A DNA stretch of 64,000 bases, taken from Phycisphaerae bacterium (GTDB lineage: Bacteria; Planctomycetota; Phycisphaerae; UBA1845). Where the stretch lies: the NCBI GenBank assembly GCA_029260215.1, contig JAJDDQ010000076.1, forward strand, positions 42,455 through 106,454. Direction: 5' to 3'. Below, in pieces: positions 38,396 to 47,196 of this stretch (positions within the stretch are counted from its first letter, which is position 1; every line of letters starts with the position of its first letter). Position numbers and translations under genes: made by a program. The notes under the pieces are model-generated. The model worked only from the letters and a program-made list of their open reading frames with translations. It ran no database searches and had not been told where the DNA came from.

Positions 38396-39880
38396 ATGGT
38401 TGTTTGCAAACCCACGCGGCGACAGATGCTGGCGACGATGGGTGTCGGCGGGACGCTGGCAGCGTGGTCCGGGTGCTCGGGTACAATGCCCGGCCCGGAC
38501 ACCACCGGGCAGCCGCTCACGCCGCCCGAGATGCCCGACGACCTCGACCTGCGGCTTCTGAACCGTATCACGTTCGGGCCGACGGCCGATCAGTTCGAGG
38601 AAATCGCACAAATCGGATACGACGCTTTTCTGGAAGAGCAACTGAATCCGGAGCGCATCGCGGACACGGCGACGGACGACGCGTTGCGTTCTCTGCCGAC
38701 GCTGCGACAACCACTCGCCGAGCTTGCCCAGGCGGAGGAACCGGATTTCGTCGCCGAAGAACTCGTCCTGGCCCGCGTCATCCGTGCAACGCAAAGTAAC
38801 CGCCAGCTTCTCGAACGCGTCGTGGAATTCTGGACCGACCACTTCAACATTTATCACGCCGGCGACGCCATCAAGATATTGAAAACCATCGACGATCGCG
38901 AGGTCATTCGCGCCAACGCGCTTGGAAATTTCCGCGATATGCTACACGCCTCATCGCGCAGCCCAGCCATGCTTGTCTATCTGGACAATGCCACGAACCT
39001 CGCGGGCGCACCGAACGAGAATTACGCGCGTGAACTGCTCGAACTTCACACCGTTGGCCGAAACAGCGGCTACGTGCAAGAAGACGTTGAAGAACTGGCC
39101 CGAGCGTTGACCGGGTGGAGCGTTGTCCAGGACGGCCTCGCTGCGGGTTCATTCGTTTTTCGAGCGAACCTTCACGACGACGGCCCGAAGCAAGTCATAG
39201 ACCTGTCGCTGCCCGCCAGCGGCGGGATGGACGACGGGCGCATGGTATTCGATTACCTGGCTGGTCTGCCGCAAACGGCGCGATTCATCGCGACCAAACT
39301 CGTCAAACATTTTGTGGCTGAGAGCGCACCGCAATCCGTGGTCGATCGCGTGACCGACGCGTTTCTCACATCCGACGGGGATATGAAAACAATCCTGCGT
39401 GAGGTGTTCGCCCGCGAGTCCATGAGATTGGCTGAGCCTAAATTCAAGCGTCCGCTCCACTTCATCAGCGACATCATCCGCCGCACGGGTGCCCGCATCG
39501 ACGAGAGTGAAGAGCTCGGGTTCTGGCTGTATGTTCTGGGCCACGTGCCCTTCCTCTGGCCCGCGCCGGACGGTTACCCCGACGTCGCCGAGCATTGGGC
39601 ACCGGGTTTGCTCAACCGCTGGAACTTCGCGACGGCGTACAGCTTCGGCGATCTGGTGGGCGCTCGGTTCGATGTGCTCGCGCGCGTGCAGCGTGAAGGG
39701 GATTACGCTCCTGCCGCCGTCGTTGACCTTTGGGATCGCATGTTTTTCGCCGGCCAAATGCCTCGGGACGAACGGGCTGCACTGCATGCCTACATCACGG
39801 ACGATCCCGAGGACGAGGGTCGTTTGATCTATGAATCATTCGCGATGGCCATCTCGATGCCGTCCTTTCAGTGGCATTAG
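38396..39880 (+). CDS. DUF1800 domain-containing protein
   Basis: LRLLNRITFGPTADQFEEIAQIGYDAFLEEQLNPERI; NYARELLELHTVG; SD GGAGGAAAGCG before ATG. Confidence 0.92.
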   Translation: MVVCKPTRRQMLATMGVGGTLAAWSGCSGTMPGPDTTGQPLTPPEMPDDLDLRLLNRITFGPTADQFEEIAQIGYDAFLEEQLNPERIADTATDDALRSLPTLRQPLAELAQAEEPDFVAEELVLARVIRATQSNRQLLERVVEFWTDHFNIYHAGDAIKILKTIDDREVIRANALGNFRDMLHASSRSPAMLVYLDNATNLAGAPNENYARELLELHTVGRNSGYVQEDVEELARALTGWSVVQDGLAAGSFVFRANLHDDGPKQVIDLSLPASGGMDDGRMVFDYLAGLPQTARFIATKLVKHFVAESAPQSVVDRVTDAFLTSDGDMKTILREVFARESMRLAEPKFKRPLHFISDIIRRTGARIDESEELGFWLYVLGHVPFLWPAPDGYPDVAEHWAPGLLNRWNFATAYSFGDLVGARFDVLARVQREGDYAPAAVVDLWDRMFFAGQMPRDERAALHAYITDDPEDEGRLIYESFAMAISMPSFQWH

Positions 39881-39892
39881 GAGCAAAGATCG

Positions 39893-41179
39893 ATGCAAAC
39901 CAAGACACCCACAAAGAACGGCTGCCCGGAATATCACGCGTTGCAGAGGCGATCCTTTCTCCGAACTCTGGGCCAAGCCAGCGCAGCGGCCGCTTTGGTT
40001 ACGCCGGTCTGGCTGCCGAAACTGGTTTTCGCTCAAAGTGAGAACAGTGAGCGCGACTTGTTGGTATGCGTTTTTCTTCGCGGCGGCGCGGACGGGCTGA
40101 CGCTTTGCGTTCCGCACGCCGAGCAAGCCTATTACGACGCCCGCCCCACGCTGGCAATCCCGGCCCCCGACTCCGTCCTATCCAACCGCGCGACCGACCT
40201 GGACGGCTTCTTCGGACTGCCGCCGGCGCTCGCTCGGCTGAAACCGATTTACGACGCGCGGCAGCTCGCCATCGTGCATGCCACCGGTTCGTCACACCCG
40301 ACGCGTTCGCATTTTGAAGCTCAGGATTTCATGGAAGCCGGCACGCCGGGCGACTCCACAGTCGTCACCGGTTGGCTCGCCCGACATCTCCATAGCGTGC
40401 GGGAGGCTGACGACGTCGTGCTCCGCGGCATGGCAGCCTCAACGACTATTCCGCGAACCCTGGGTGGAGCACCCAAGACCGTCGCCATCACATCCATCGA
40501 CGAATACGGACTCGTCGGGCGGGAGGAAACGCGCGATGCGCAGCTCGACCTGTTCCGCGAAGTCTACGGCTCATCGAACGACGTCTTGAGCGCGGCTGCC
40601 AACAACATAACTACCACAACGAGCCTGATCGACCGCATCAAATCCAGTCCTTACACACCCGCCGGCGGTGCAGCCTACCCGACCGACGGGTGGGGTGAGG
40701 GGTTGAAGACCATCGCGCGATTGGCCAAGGCGGATGTCGGTCTCGAGGCGGCGTGCATCGATCTCGACGGGTGGGACACGCATGCCGAACAAGGGTCGCT
40801 CAACGGCGAACTCAACGGGCTTATGGATCGCTTCGCACGCGGGTTGGAAGCCTTCCACGCAGACATGGCTGACCGCATCGACAGGACTACGGTTGTCGTT
40901 CTCTCTGAATTCGGACGTCGTGTTGACGAGAACGGAAGCAAGGGCACGGATCATGGTCACGGAAACGCCATGTTCGTCATGGGCGGCCACGTCAACGGCG
41001 GGCAGGTTATTACGGATTGGCCTGAATTGTCGCCGGACGCGCTCGACGATCGTCGCGATCTCGCAATCACGATCGACTATCGCGACATACTCAGCGAAGT
41101 GCTCACCAAGCGCGCCGGCAACACGTCACTCGAAGCGGTGTTCCCCGGGTATGCGCCCGAATTTCGCGGCGTGGTGTAG
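39893..41179 (+). CDS. DUF1501 domain-containing protein
   Basis: RRSFLRTLGQASAAAALVTPVW (Tat-like); LLVCVFLRGGADGLTLCVPHAE; TDHGHGNAMFVMGGHVNGG. Confidence 0.93.
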   Translation: MQTKTPTKNGCPEYHALQRRSFLRTLGQASAAAALVTPVWLPKLVFAQSENSERDLLVCVFLRGGADGLTLCVPHAEQAYYDARPTLAIPAPDSVLSNRATDLDGFFGLPPALARLKPIYDARQLAIVHATGSSHPTRSHFEAQDFMEAGTPGDSTVVTGWLARHLHSVREADDVVLRGMAASTTIPRTLGGAPKTVAITSIDEYGLVGREETRDAQLDLFREVYGSSNDVLSAAANNITTTTSLIDRIKSSPYTPAGGAAYPTDGWGEGLKTIARLAKADVGLEAACIDLDGWDTHAEQGSLNGELNGLMDRFARGLEAFHADMADRIDRTTVVVLSEFGRRVDENGSKGTDHGHGNAMFVMGGHVNGGQVITDWPELSPDALDDRRDLAITIDYRDILSEVLTKRAGNTSLEAVFPGYAPEFRGVV

Positions 41180-41209
41180 CGCGGTTTCAGTGAAGTCGCG
41201 ACGTGTCGC

Positions 41210-41692
41210 TTAACTCTTGCCGATTCGCACGAGGTGCTCGGTCATTTCTTCGCTCGACAAGTGCTCGGTGTCGAGTTCGACCAGCCGGCGAATCTTGTCG
41301 CCGATCATCGCTGCGACGCGATCCGCCATCGTCACGCGGTCTTCCTCGGAGGCCGTCAACATCACCGGGTCTTGATGAGGCCAATGCGCCCGAACCGGCG
41401 CTTCCATACCCACGGGGCATGTCTCGGCGGCGGCGTTGTCACAGAGCGTGATGATGATGTCCATCGGCTGGCCCGCGAATTCGTGCCAGCTCTTTGACCG
41501 GGCCTGCTCAATGGACAACCCCAGCTTTCGCATGGCTTTGATCGCCAGCGGGTGAACGAATCCAGCCGGGTGCGATCCCGCGCTGTACGCACAGAACCGC
41601 TGACCGCCGACATGCCGCAGCAGCGCTTCCGCCATCTGCGAGCGACAGGCGTTGCCGGTGCAGAGAAACAATACCTTGATTTGCGTGTTCAT
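41210..41692 (-). CDS. arsC: Thioredoxin-type arsenate reductase / low-MW phosphatase family
   Basis: KVLFLCTGNACRSQMAEALLRHVGG (CX5R); PMDIIITLCDNAAAETCPV. Confidence 0.88.
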   Translation of the reverse strand: MNTQIKVLFLCTGNACRSQMAEALLRHVGGQRFCAYSAGSHPAGFVHPLAIKAMRKLGLSIEQARSKSWHEFAGQPMDIIITLCDNAAAETCPVGMEAPVRAHWPHQDPVMLTASEEDRVTMADRVAAMIGDKIRRLVELDTEHLSSEEMTEHLVRIGKS

Positions 41693-41766
41693 CGATCGTA
41701 CCGTACCCCGTTCCCACAATGCGGGAAACGGAATTCCAAAAAAGCGCCTTTTGCGGAGCGACCGCC

Positions 41767-42255
41767 ATGACCGCTCAACACCGCTTCGGTATCGGATATG
41801 ACATTCATCGCCTCGTCCGGGATCGTCCGCTCATACTCGGCGGTGTCGAGATCGACCACGACAAGGGCCTCCTCGGTCACAGCGACGGCGACGTCGTGCT
41901 CCACGCCGTCACCGACGCCCTGCTCGGGGCCGCCGGCATGGGCGACATCGGAGAATTATTTCCCGACACCGACGCACGCTACAAGGACGCCGACAGCAAG
42001 CTCCTCCTGGCAGATGTCGTCAATCGCGTGCAGGAAGCCGGTTACAGTATCGGCAATGTGGATCTTATCATACACGCGGAGAGGCCTAACCTTTCCGCCC
42101 ATAAGGTCCGAATACGCAATCGCATCGCAGACATCCTGCATTTGCCCGTCGGCAACCTCAACGTCAAAGCGAAAACCAACGAAGGCTTAGGCCCCGTAGG
42201 CACGCGTGAAGGCGTCGCCTGCACGGCCATCGCATCGCTCATGAAGATCGAGTGA
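41767..42255 (+). CDS. ispF: 2-C-methyl-D-erythritol 2,4-cyclodiphosphate synthase
   Basis: FGIGYDIHRLV, GGVEIDHDKGLLGHSDGDVVLHAVTDALLGAAGMGDIGELFPDTD, KAKTNEGLGPVGTREGVACTAIASL. Confidence 0.97.
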   Translation: MTAQHRFGIGYDIHRLVRDRPLILGGVEIDHDKGLLGHSDGDVVLHAVTDALLGAAGMGDIGELFPDTDARYKDADSKLLLADVVNRVQEAGYSIGNVDLIIHAERPNLSAHKVRIRNRIADILHLPVGNLNVKAKTNEGLGPVGTREGVACTAIASLMKIE

Positions 42256-42380
42256 ACGCACCATCGCGACGGTGCCATATTGCTTTGGAAATGGTAACAG
42301 GTCAGCAATCTGCAATGGCGATGTCTTGGCATGGAGGCGTGCTGGTTGAGAATAATGTTGGGTGGGCCTGGCGGCGTCCG

Positions 42381-42409
42381 CGCGGACTGAAGTCCGCGGC
42401 TCGTTGGGT
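42381..42409. repeat. Intergenic repeat copy 2 (core GAAGTCCGCGGCTCGTTGGG; contains palindrome CGCGGACT-GA-AGTCCGCG)
   Basis: Matches copy at 2911..2940. Confidence 0.55.
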
Positions 42410-42524
42410 GCATTTGAAAACCGAGCAGGTTACGTACGAATGCAGCCCTTGAGCGGATCGGCATTGCACACGGCTGACTTTTTACTGGAAATGAAAGGGA
42501 TGCGCCCTTCAATCGCTCGGCTGT

Positions 42525-43538
42525 TCAAAACCGCTCGTCGGGACGGGTTTGGCGCGTGACTTGAACGGCCCGACTTTCGTTGTACTTGCCCAGCTTGCAA
42601 GCGTACTTCGGCTTACCAGCCACCTGCAACAGCATTTCCGACGAAATCGACTTGCCGGTCTGAATGATGTCACCCGGCTGAAGGTTGACCAGCTCCTGAA
42701 TCGTGATATCCGTCTCAGCCAATACGGCGCGCAATTCCACACGCGCGTTTTGCAACTCGTTTGTCAGATCTTCGACGTTCGAATCCGCCGACGCACGACG
42801 TTTGTACGCCAGCCACCCCTGCGACGCCAGCTTGCCCATCACCGGTTCAATCACGTTGAACGGAATGCAAAAGCTCATCGTGCCGCTGCGCTGCCCCATT
42901 CGGATTTCGAACCCGATGACGACCACCACTTCGTTCGGTGCCACGATCTGCACAAGGTGCGGGTTGTTCTCGATATCGCCCAGCGTGAAGCAGACCTCCA
43001 CCATGCTGGACCACACTTCCGTCAGGCACTCCAGCGCACGATCCGTGATCCGGCGGACCAGACGCAACTCGATCAACGTCAGCGGCCTATGCGGGATGAA
43101 CACCTCCGAATTCGATCCGCCCAAAAGCCTGTCGATAATCGGGTAGATAATGAGCGGGGTAATCTCCAGGCACATCTGCCCTTCGAGCGGTTCGACGTTC
43201 AGCAGATTGAAATTCGTCGGATTCGGCAACGAGTGGATGAATTCGCTGTAGGTGAGCTGTTCGACGGCAGCCACACGCACTTCGATAATCGTGCGCAAAA
43301 ACCCCGACAGAGACGCCCCGAAATTTCGGGCGAAGCCTTCGTGGATGCTCTCCAGCGCCCGCATCTGATCCTTGCTGACCCGCTCCGGACGCTTGAAGTC
43401 GTAGGTCGAAACATCGCGATGCTGAAAATTCGATTTGGTGGACAGCGTGGAAGCCACTTGATCCACGGACTCAGTGCCGACAGTCTCAACGGCCGACAAC
43501 AGGGCATCAACTTCAGATTGTTCCAGAACATCCGACAT
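42525..43538 (-). CDS. fliM: Flagellar motor switch protein FliM
   Basis: LEQSEVDALLSAVE; YDFKRPERVSKDQMRALESIHEGFARNFGASLSGFLRTI; LQPGDIIQTGK. Confidence 0.95.
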   Translation of the reverse strand: MSDVLEQSEVDALLSAVETVGTESVDQVASTLSTKSNFQHRDVSTYDFKRPERVSKDQMRALESIHEGFARNFGASLSGFLRTIIEVRVAAVEQLTYSEFIHSLPNPTNFNLLNVEPLEGQMCLEITPLIIYPIIDRLLGGSNSEVFIPHRPLTLIELRLVRRITDRALECLTEVWSSMVEVCFTLGDIENNPHLVQIVAPNEVVVVIGFEIRMGQRSGTMSFCIPFNVIEPVMGKLASQGWLAYKRRASADSNVEDLTNELQNARVELRAVLAETDITIQELVNLQPGDIIQTGKSISSEMLLQVAGKPKYACKLGKYNESRAVQVTRQTRPDERF

Positions 43539-43651
43539 CGAAGCGCGGTCCCTCCGGATTGGCGCACACTGACCGCCTGTTTATCGGCACTGACCGTGGC
43601 AGCCCTTGAGTCCGACGCAACTTTCCCACTCGTCTCACTACGATATCAGCG

Positions 43652-44965
43652 TCAACAAGGGCGAATCGAGCCGCACATCGCCTCCCACCGATCGAAAAAG
43701 TCCGGAAACGTCTTCCCCACGCAACCGGGGTCGCGAATCGTCACGCCAGGAACGCGCAGGCCGACCAACGCGAAACTCATGGCCATACGATGGTCCGCGT
43801 AGGTTTCGATTGCCGAGGGCTTGAGCGTAGTCGGCGGCTGGATCACGAGTCCGTCGTCAAGCTCCCGCACGTCCGCCCCCAAACGCGACAACTCCGTCAT
43901 CAAGGCAACCAGTCGATCGGTTTCCTTGATCCGCAGATTGGCTACGTTGCGAATACGCGAAGGCCTATCGGCAAACAGCGCCAAAACCGCCACCGTCTGC
44001 GCCATGTCGGGCATGTCGTTCAAGTCAACATCCACCGCTCGCAAACGCCCACCCGGTTCAGCCGACACTTTCAGAAAGTCCGGGCCACGCTCGACCGAAC
44101 AGCCCATCGCCTCCAGCACATCCACGAACCGCGCATCGCCCTGCACGGAATCCGTCCCCAAGCCTTCAACAACCACATTGCCCCCAGCCAACGACGCAGC
44201 CGCAAGAAAATACGATGCGTTCGAGGCGTCAGGCTCCACCGCGTAGTTCACCGCCCGGTAGGCCTGCGGTGCGGGAACGACAAACTTGGCGTCGCACTCG
44301 CCGATTTCATCCACCACGGACACGCCGAACTGTTCCATCAAACGCAGCGTCATGCGCACATACGGCACACTCACCATGCCCCCGGTTACTTCGATCATCA
44401 CATCGCCGTTCGCACAGGGCGCTACCATCAACAACGCCGAGACGAACTGGCTCGATTGCGATCCGTCGATAGAAATCTCGCCCGAACCAAGACGATCGGC
44501 ATGGATAGCCAACGGGAGGAATCCCTCGTCGCCCAGGTACTCCACGCCCACGCCAAGACGGCGGAGCGCATGCATCAAGGGGCCGATCGGACGCTGACGC
44601 ATCCGCGGAACACCGTCGAACTCGAACCGGCCCATTCCCAAAGATGAGAGCGCCGCCACAAACCTCGCCGTCGTCCCTGAATTTCCGCAAAACAAGGTTG
44701 CATCCGTCGCGGGCACATGCCCGCTGCAACCCGTGACTTCGATCCGTTGAGAGGCCCGATCGGTCGAGACGGCAAACCCCAACTCAACCAACGCGTCAAG
44801 CATCACTTCGATATCTTCCGCCAAAAGCGCATTCGACAGTATCGACGTGCCGCGCGACAGCGAAGCCAGCACCAACGCGCGATTCGTAAGACTCTTGGAT
44901 CCGGGAATGCGCACCACCGCGTCCAGCGGTCCAACCGGTTTCGGCAACTTGTAAAAGTCTTTCAC
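43652..44965 (-). CDS. aroA: 3-phosphoshikimate 1-carboxyvinyltransferase (EPSP synthase)
   Basis: VRIPGSKSLTNRALVLASLSRG; LFCGNSGTTARFVAAL; RIKETDRLVALMTELSRLGADV; DHRMAMSFALVGL. Confidence 0.97.
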   Translation of the reverse strand: MKDFYKLPKPVGPLDAVVRIPGSKSLTNRALVLASLSRGTSILSNALLAEDIEVMLDALVELGFAVSTDRASQRIEVTGCSGHVPATDATLFCGNSGTTARFVAALSSLGMGRFEFDGVPRMRQRPIGPLMHALRRLGVGVEYLGDEGFLPLAIHADRLGSGEISIDGSQSSQFVSALLMVAPCANGDVMIEVTGGMVSVPYVRMTLRLMEQFGVSVVDEIGECDAKFVVPAPQAYRAVNYAVEPDASNASYFLAAASLAGGNVVVEGLGTDSVQGDARFVDVLEAMGCSVERGPDFLKVSAEPGGRLRAVDVDLNDMPDMAQTVAVLALFADRPSRIRNVANLRIKETDRLVALMTELSRLGADVRELDDGLVIQPPTTLKPSAIETYADHRMAMSFALVGLRVPGVTIRDPGCVGKTFPDFFDRWEAMCGSIRPC

Positions 44966-45062
44966 CAGATAAACCCGAGATATCGTTTCAGAATCATCAT
45001 GGTTGAGTTTATACTGAACTCAGCAGACTGCACACGCTGGGACAAATCCACAGGAGGCGACC

Positions 45063-46781
45063 ATGTTTTCACGACGCGATGTACTTCGAGGCGGCTTGGG
45101 CGCCGCCGGAATAGGGCTGTTGGCCAAGCACGGTTTCGCACTGAACAGCGCGTCAGACCTGAATATCGGAAGCGGTGCGGTTGGGCTGGCGCGCACGCGC
45201 CCGTTCAGGTACATACCGTTTCATCCGCAGTCCGTCATGGTTGACGGCCTGCCCTTCGCCGAATGGTTTACGGGCGACTTCTTCTCGAACGACGCGATCC
45301 CTTTCCACACATGCCAAAACTGTTTCGAGAACGGCGAGCCGCCCGCACCGACCGAAGAAACAGATCTCGTCATTGTCGGCGGAGGGCTTTCCGGACTGAC
45401 CACCGCCTTTCTCGCCCGTGAATACAACCCCGTCCTGCTCGAACTGCGCCCGCGATTTGGTGGCGTCGCCCAAGGGGAAATCTGGGGCGGAACACCCTTC
45501 TCACTCGGCACCGCCTACGTCATCACGCCCGACTCAGGCTCGTACCTCGACTGGTTCTACGACCAACTCGGTTTGGCTGAGGTCATACGCAAACACACGG
45601 ACGCCAACCTGATCGAATACGAAGGGCAAATCTGGAGCGACTTCTGGACCGGGGCTGCCAAAAATCCCAAGGAAATGGCCGCCTATCAGCAATACGCTGC
45701 CATCGTCCAACAGATGGCCAACGTCGATTACCCCGACATCCCGCTTCCCGACGGCGACGTACAGTGGATCCTCGATCTCGATCGCAAGACGCTCAAGGAG
45801 GATATCGAGAGCAAAATGAACGGCTTCCAAATCCCGCCGCTGCTTGCCGGCGCGATACAGGCCTACTGCTACTCATCCTTCAACGCCGGTTGGGAAGAAA
45901 TATCAGCCGCGGGCGGATGGAACTTTCTCGCAGCCGAGGAATTTGGCCGATGGGTGCCGCCCGGCGGGATCACCTACATGGTCGACGCGCTGTGGAAAAA
46001 ACTCATCGAGCACGAACGCGCGCAAGGCCGAGGCGAACAGGACACGCGACTTCGCGCCGGATGCAAGGTCGTCGATGTGCGTCTCGTGGCCGGCAAACGC
46101 GCACAGGTGACCTACTACGGATGGGACGGAAAGCTGCGTTCACTCCTGGCCAAACGCGTCGCGATGTGCTGCCCCAAATACCTGTGCAAGTACATGATTC
46201 CCGGCCTTGAGAAAAGCGATCCGCAGCGCCTCAACGCCATGAACAGCGTTCTCACCCGCGCGTACATCGTCGGAAACGTCCTGCTCGATTCCTCAATCAA
46301 GCTCGATTTCTACGACATATTCCTGCTTCGCGACGGACATTTTCCGATGGCCGAAGATCAGGCCACCGATTACTTCAAAGTTGTGGACATGCTCAGCGGG
46401 CATTACGCGCGTCGCCGCACCGCCGACCGCAGCGTTCTGACGCTCTATTTCCCGCTCCCGTTCGATACGGGTCGCTTCACCCTCGTGACCGAAGACCCCT
46501 GGACCGAGTACGCCGAACGCTTCGCCCCGCAGATCAGATCCATGCTCGATTTGCTCAACGTCCCCCATTCCGCCGTCAAACAGGTCCGCATGGCGCGCTG
46601 GGGGCATTCCATGCCGATAAATTACCGAGGACTGATCGCCGACGGCATCACGGACACCCTCCGCCGCCCCATCGACGAAACCATTTACTTCATCAATCAG
46701 GACAACTGGGCCTTGCCCGCCGTGGAGAATTGCATCCTTGACGCGGAAATCTTCGTCCCCCGCATGACCCAAGGCCTGTGA
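45063..46781 (+). CDS. FAD-dependent oxidoreductase / amine oxidase-like protein (Tat-like N-terminus)
   Basis: SRRDVLRGGLGAAGIGLLAK; ETDLVIVGGGLSGLTTAFLAREYNPVLLELRPRFGG dinucleotide-binding motif. Confidence 0.85.
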   Translation: MFSRRDVLRGGLGAAGIGLLAKHGFALNSASDLNIGSGAVGLARTRPFRYIPFHPQSVMVDGLPFAEWFTGDFFSNDAIPFHTCQNCFENGEPPAPTEETDLVIVGGGLSGLTTAFLAREYNPVLLELRPRFGGVAQGEIWGGTPFSLGTAYVITPDSGSYLDWFYDQLGLAEVIRKHTDANLIEYEGQIWSDFWTGAAKNPKEMAAYQQYAAIVQQMANVDYPDIPLPDGDVQWILDLDRKTLKEDIESKMNGFQIPPLLAGAIQAYCYSSFNAGWEEISAAGGWNFLAAEEFGRWVPPGGITYMVDALWKKLIEHERAQGRGEQDTRLRAGCKVVDVRLVAGKRAQVTYYGWDGKLRSLLAKRVAMCCPKYLCKYMIPGLEKSDPQRLNAMNSVLTRAYIVGNVLLDSSIKLDFYDIFLLRDGHFPMAEDQATDYFKVVDMLSGHYARRRTADRSVLTLYFPLPFDTGRFTLVTEDPWTEYAERFAPQIRSMLDLLNVPHSAVKQVRMARWGHSMPINYRGLIADGITDTLRRPIDETIYFINQDNWALPAVENCILDAEIFVPRMTQGL

Positions 46782-46837
46782 CCGGCGGCCGGATTCGCCG
46801 CTCAAACGCGGACGAATCACATGGCCGTCGAAGCCCT

Positions 46838-46865
46838 TTGCCACCCGCGCAGGTAATGGTATAGT
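46838..46865 (+). promoter_or_regulatory. Putative sigma70-like promoter of tRNA-Cys
   Basis: TTGCCA -16 nt- TATAGT about 40 nt upstream of the tRNA 5' end. Confidence 0.45.
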
Positions 46866-46906
46866 ACCCCGCTCGGGTCGGCTCGCGATTGCAGCCGACA
46901 CCACCC

Positions 46907-46980
46907 GGCGGCGTACCCAAGTGGCCTAAGGGGACGGATTGCAAATCCGTTATACGTGGGTTCGAATCCCACCGCCGCCT
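46907..46980 (+). tRNA. tRNA-Cys (GCA anticodon)
   Basis: GGCGGCG acceptor pairs with CGCCGCC; anticodon arm ACGGA-TTGCAAA-TCCGT; T arm GTGGG-TTCGAAT-CCCAC; CCA not encoded. Confidence 0.95.
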
Positions 46981-47196
46981 TTGCCGTGATCCGCGAAAAA
47001 CATGCTCTTTGTCTTGGCTGTTTCGGGGTTCTCCCCGCGCAGGCCGGACTACCAATCTCCAAGCCGGAATCGAAATCGGAGGATCGTGTCGCTGCAGTCT
47101 GCGGATGCGGATGATCCTTGTGGCATACCCGGATCGGAAAACGGCTGTCTCGAATGCCGTTTCGTGATGTGATTGGGGTCGAAGCCCGACAGGCTC

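Noticed and set aside
38396-41179. DUF1800/DUF1501 pair as a novel system
   Set aside because: This is a well-known recurrent gene pair in planctomycetes and other bacteria; ordinary.
46889-47167. Plus-strand 92-aa ORF GGVPKWPKGTDCKSVIRGFESHRR
   Set aside because: Typical spurious translation of a tRNA gene (tRNA-Cys at 46907..46980).
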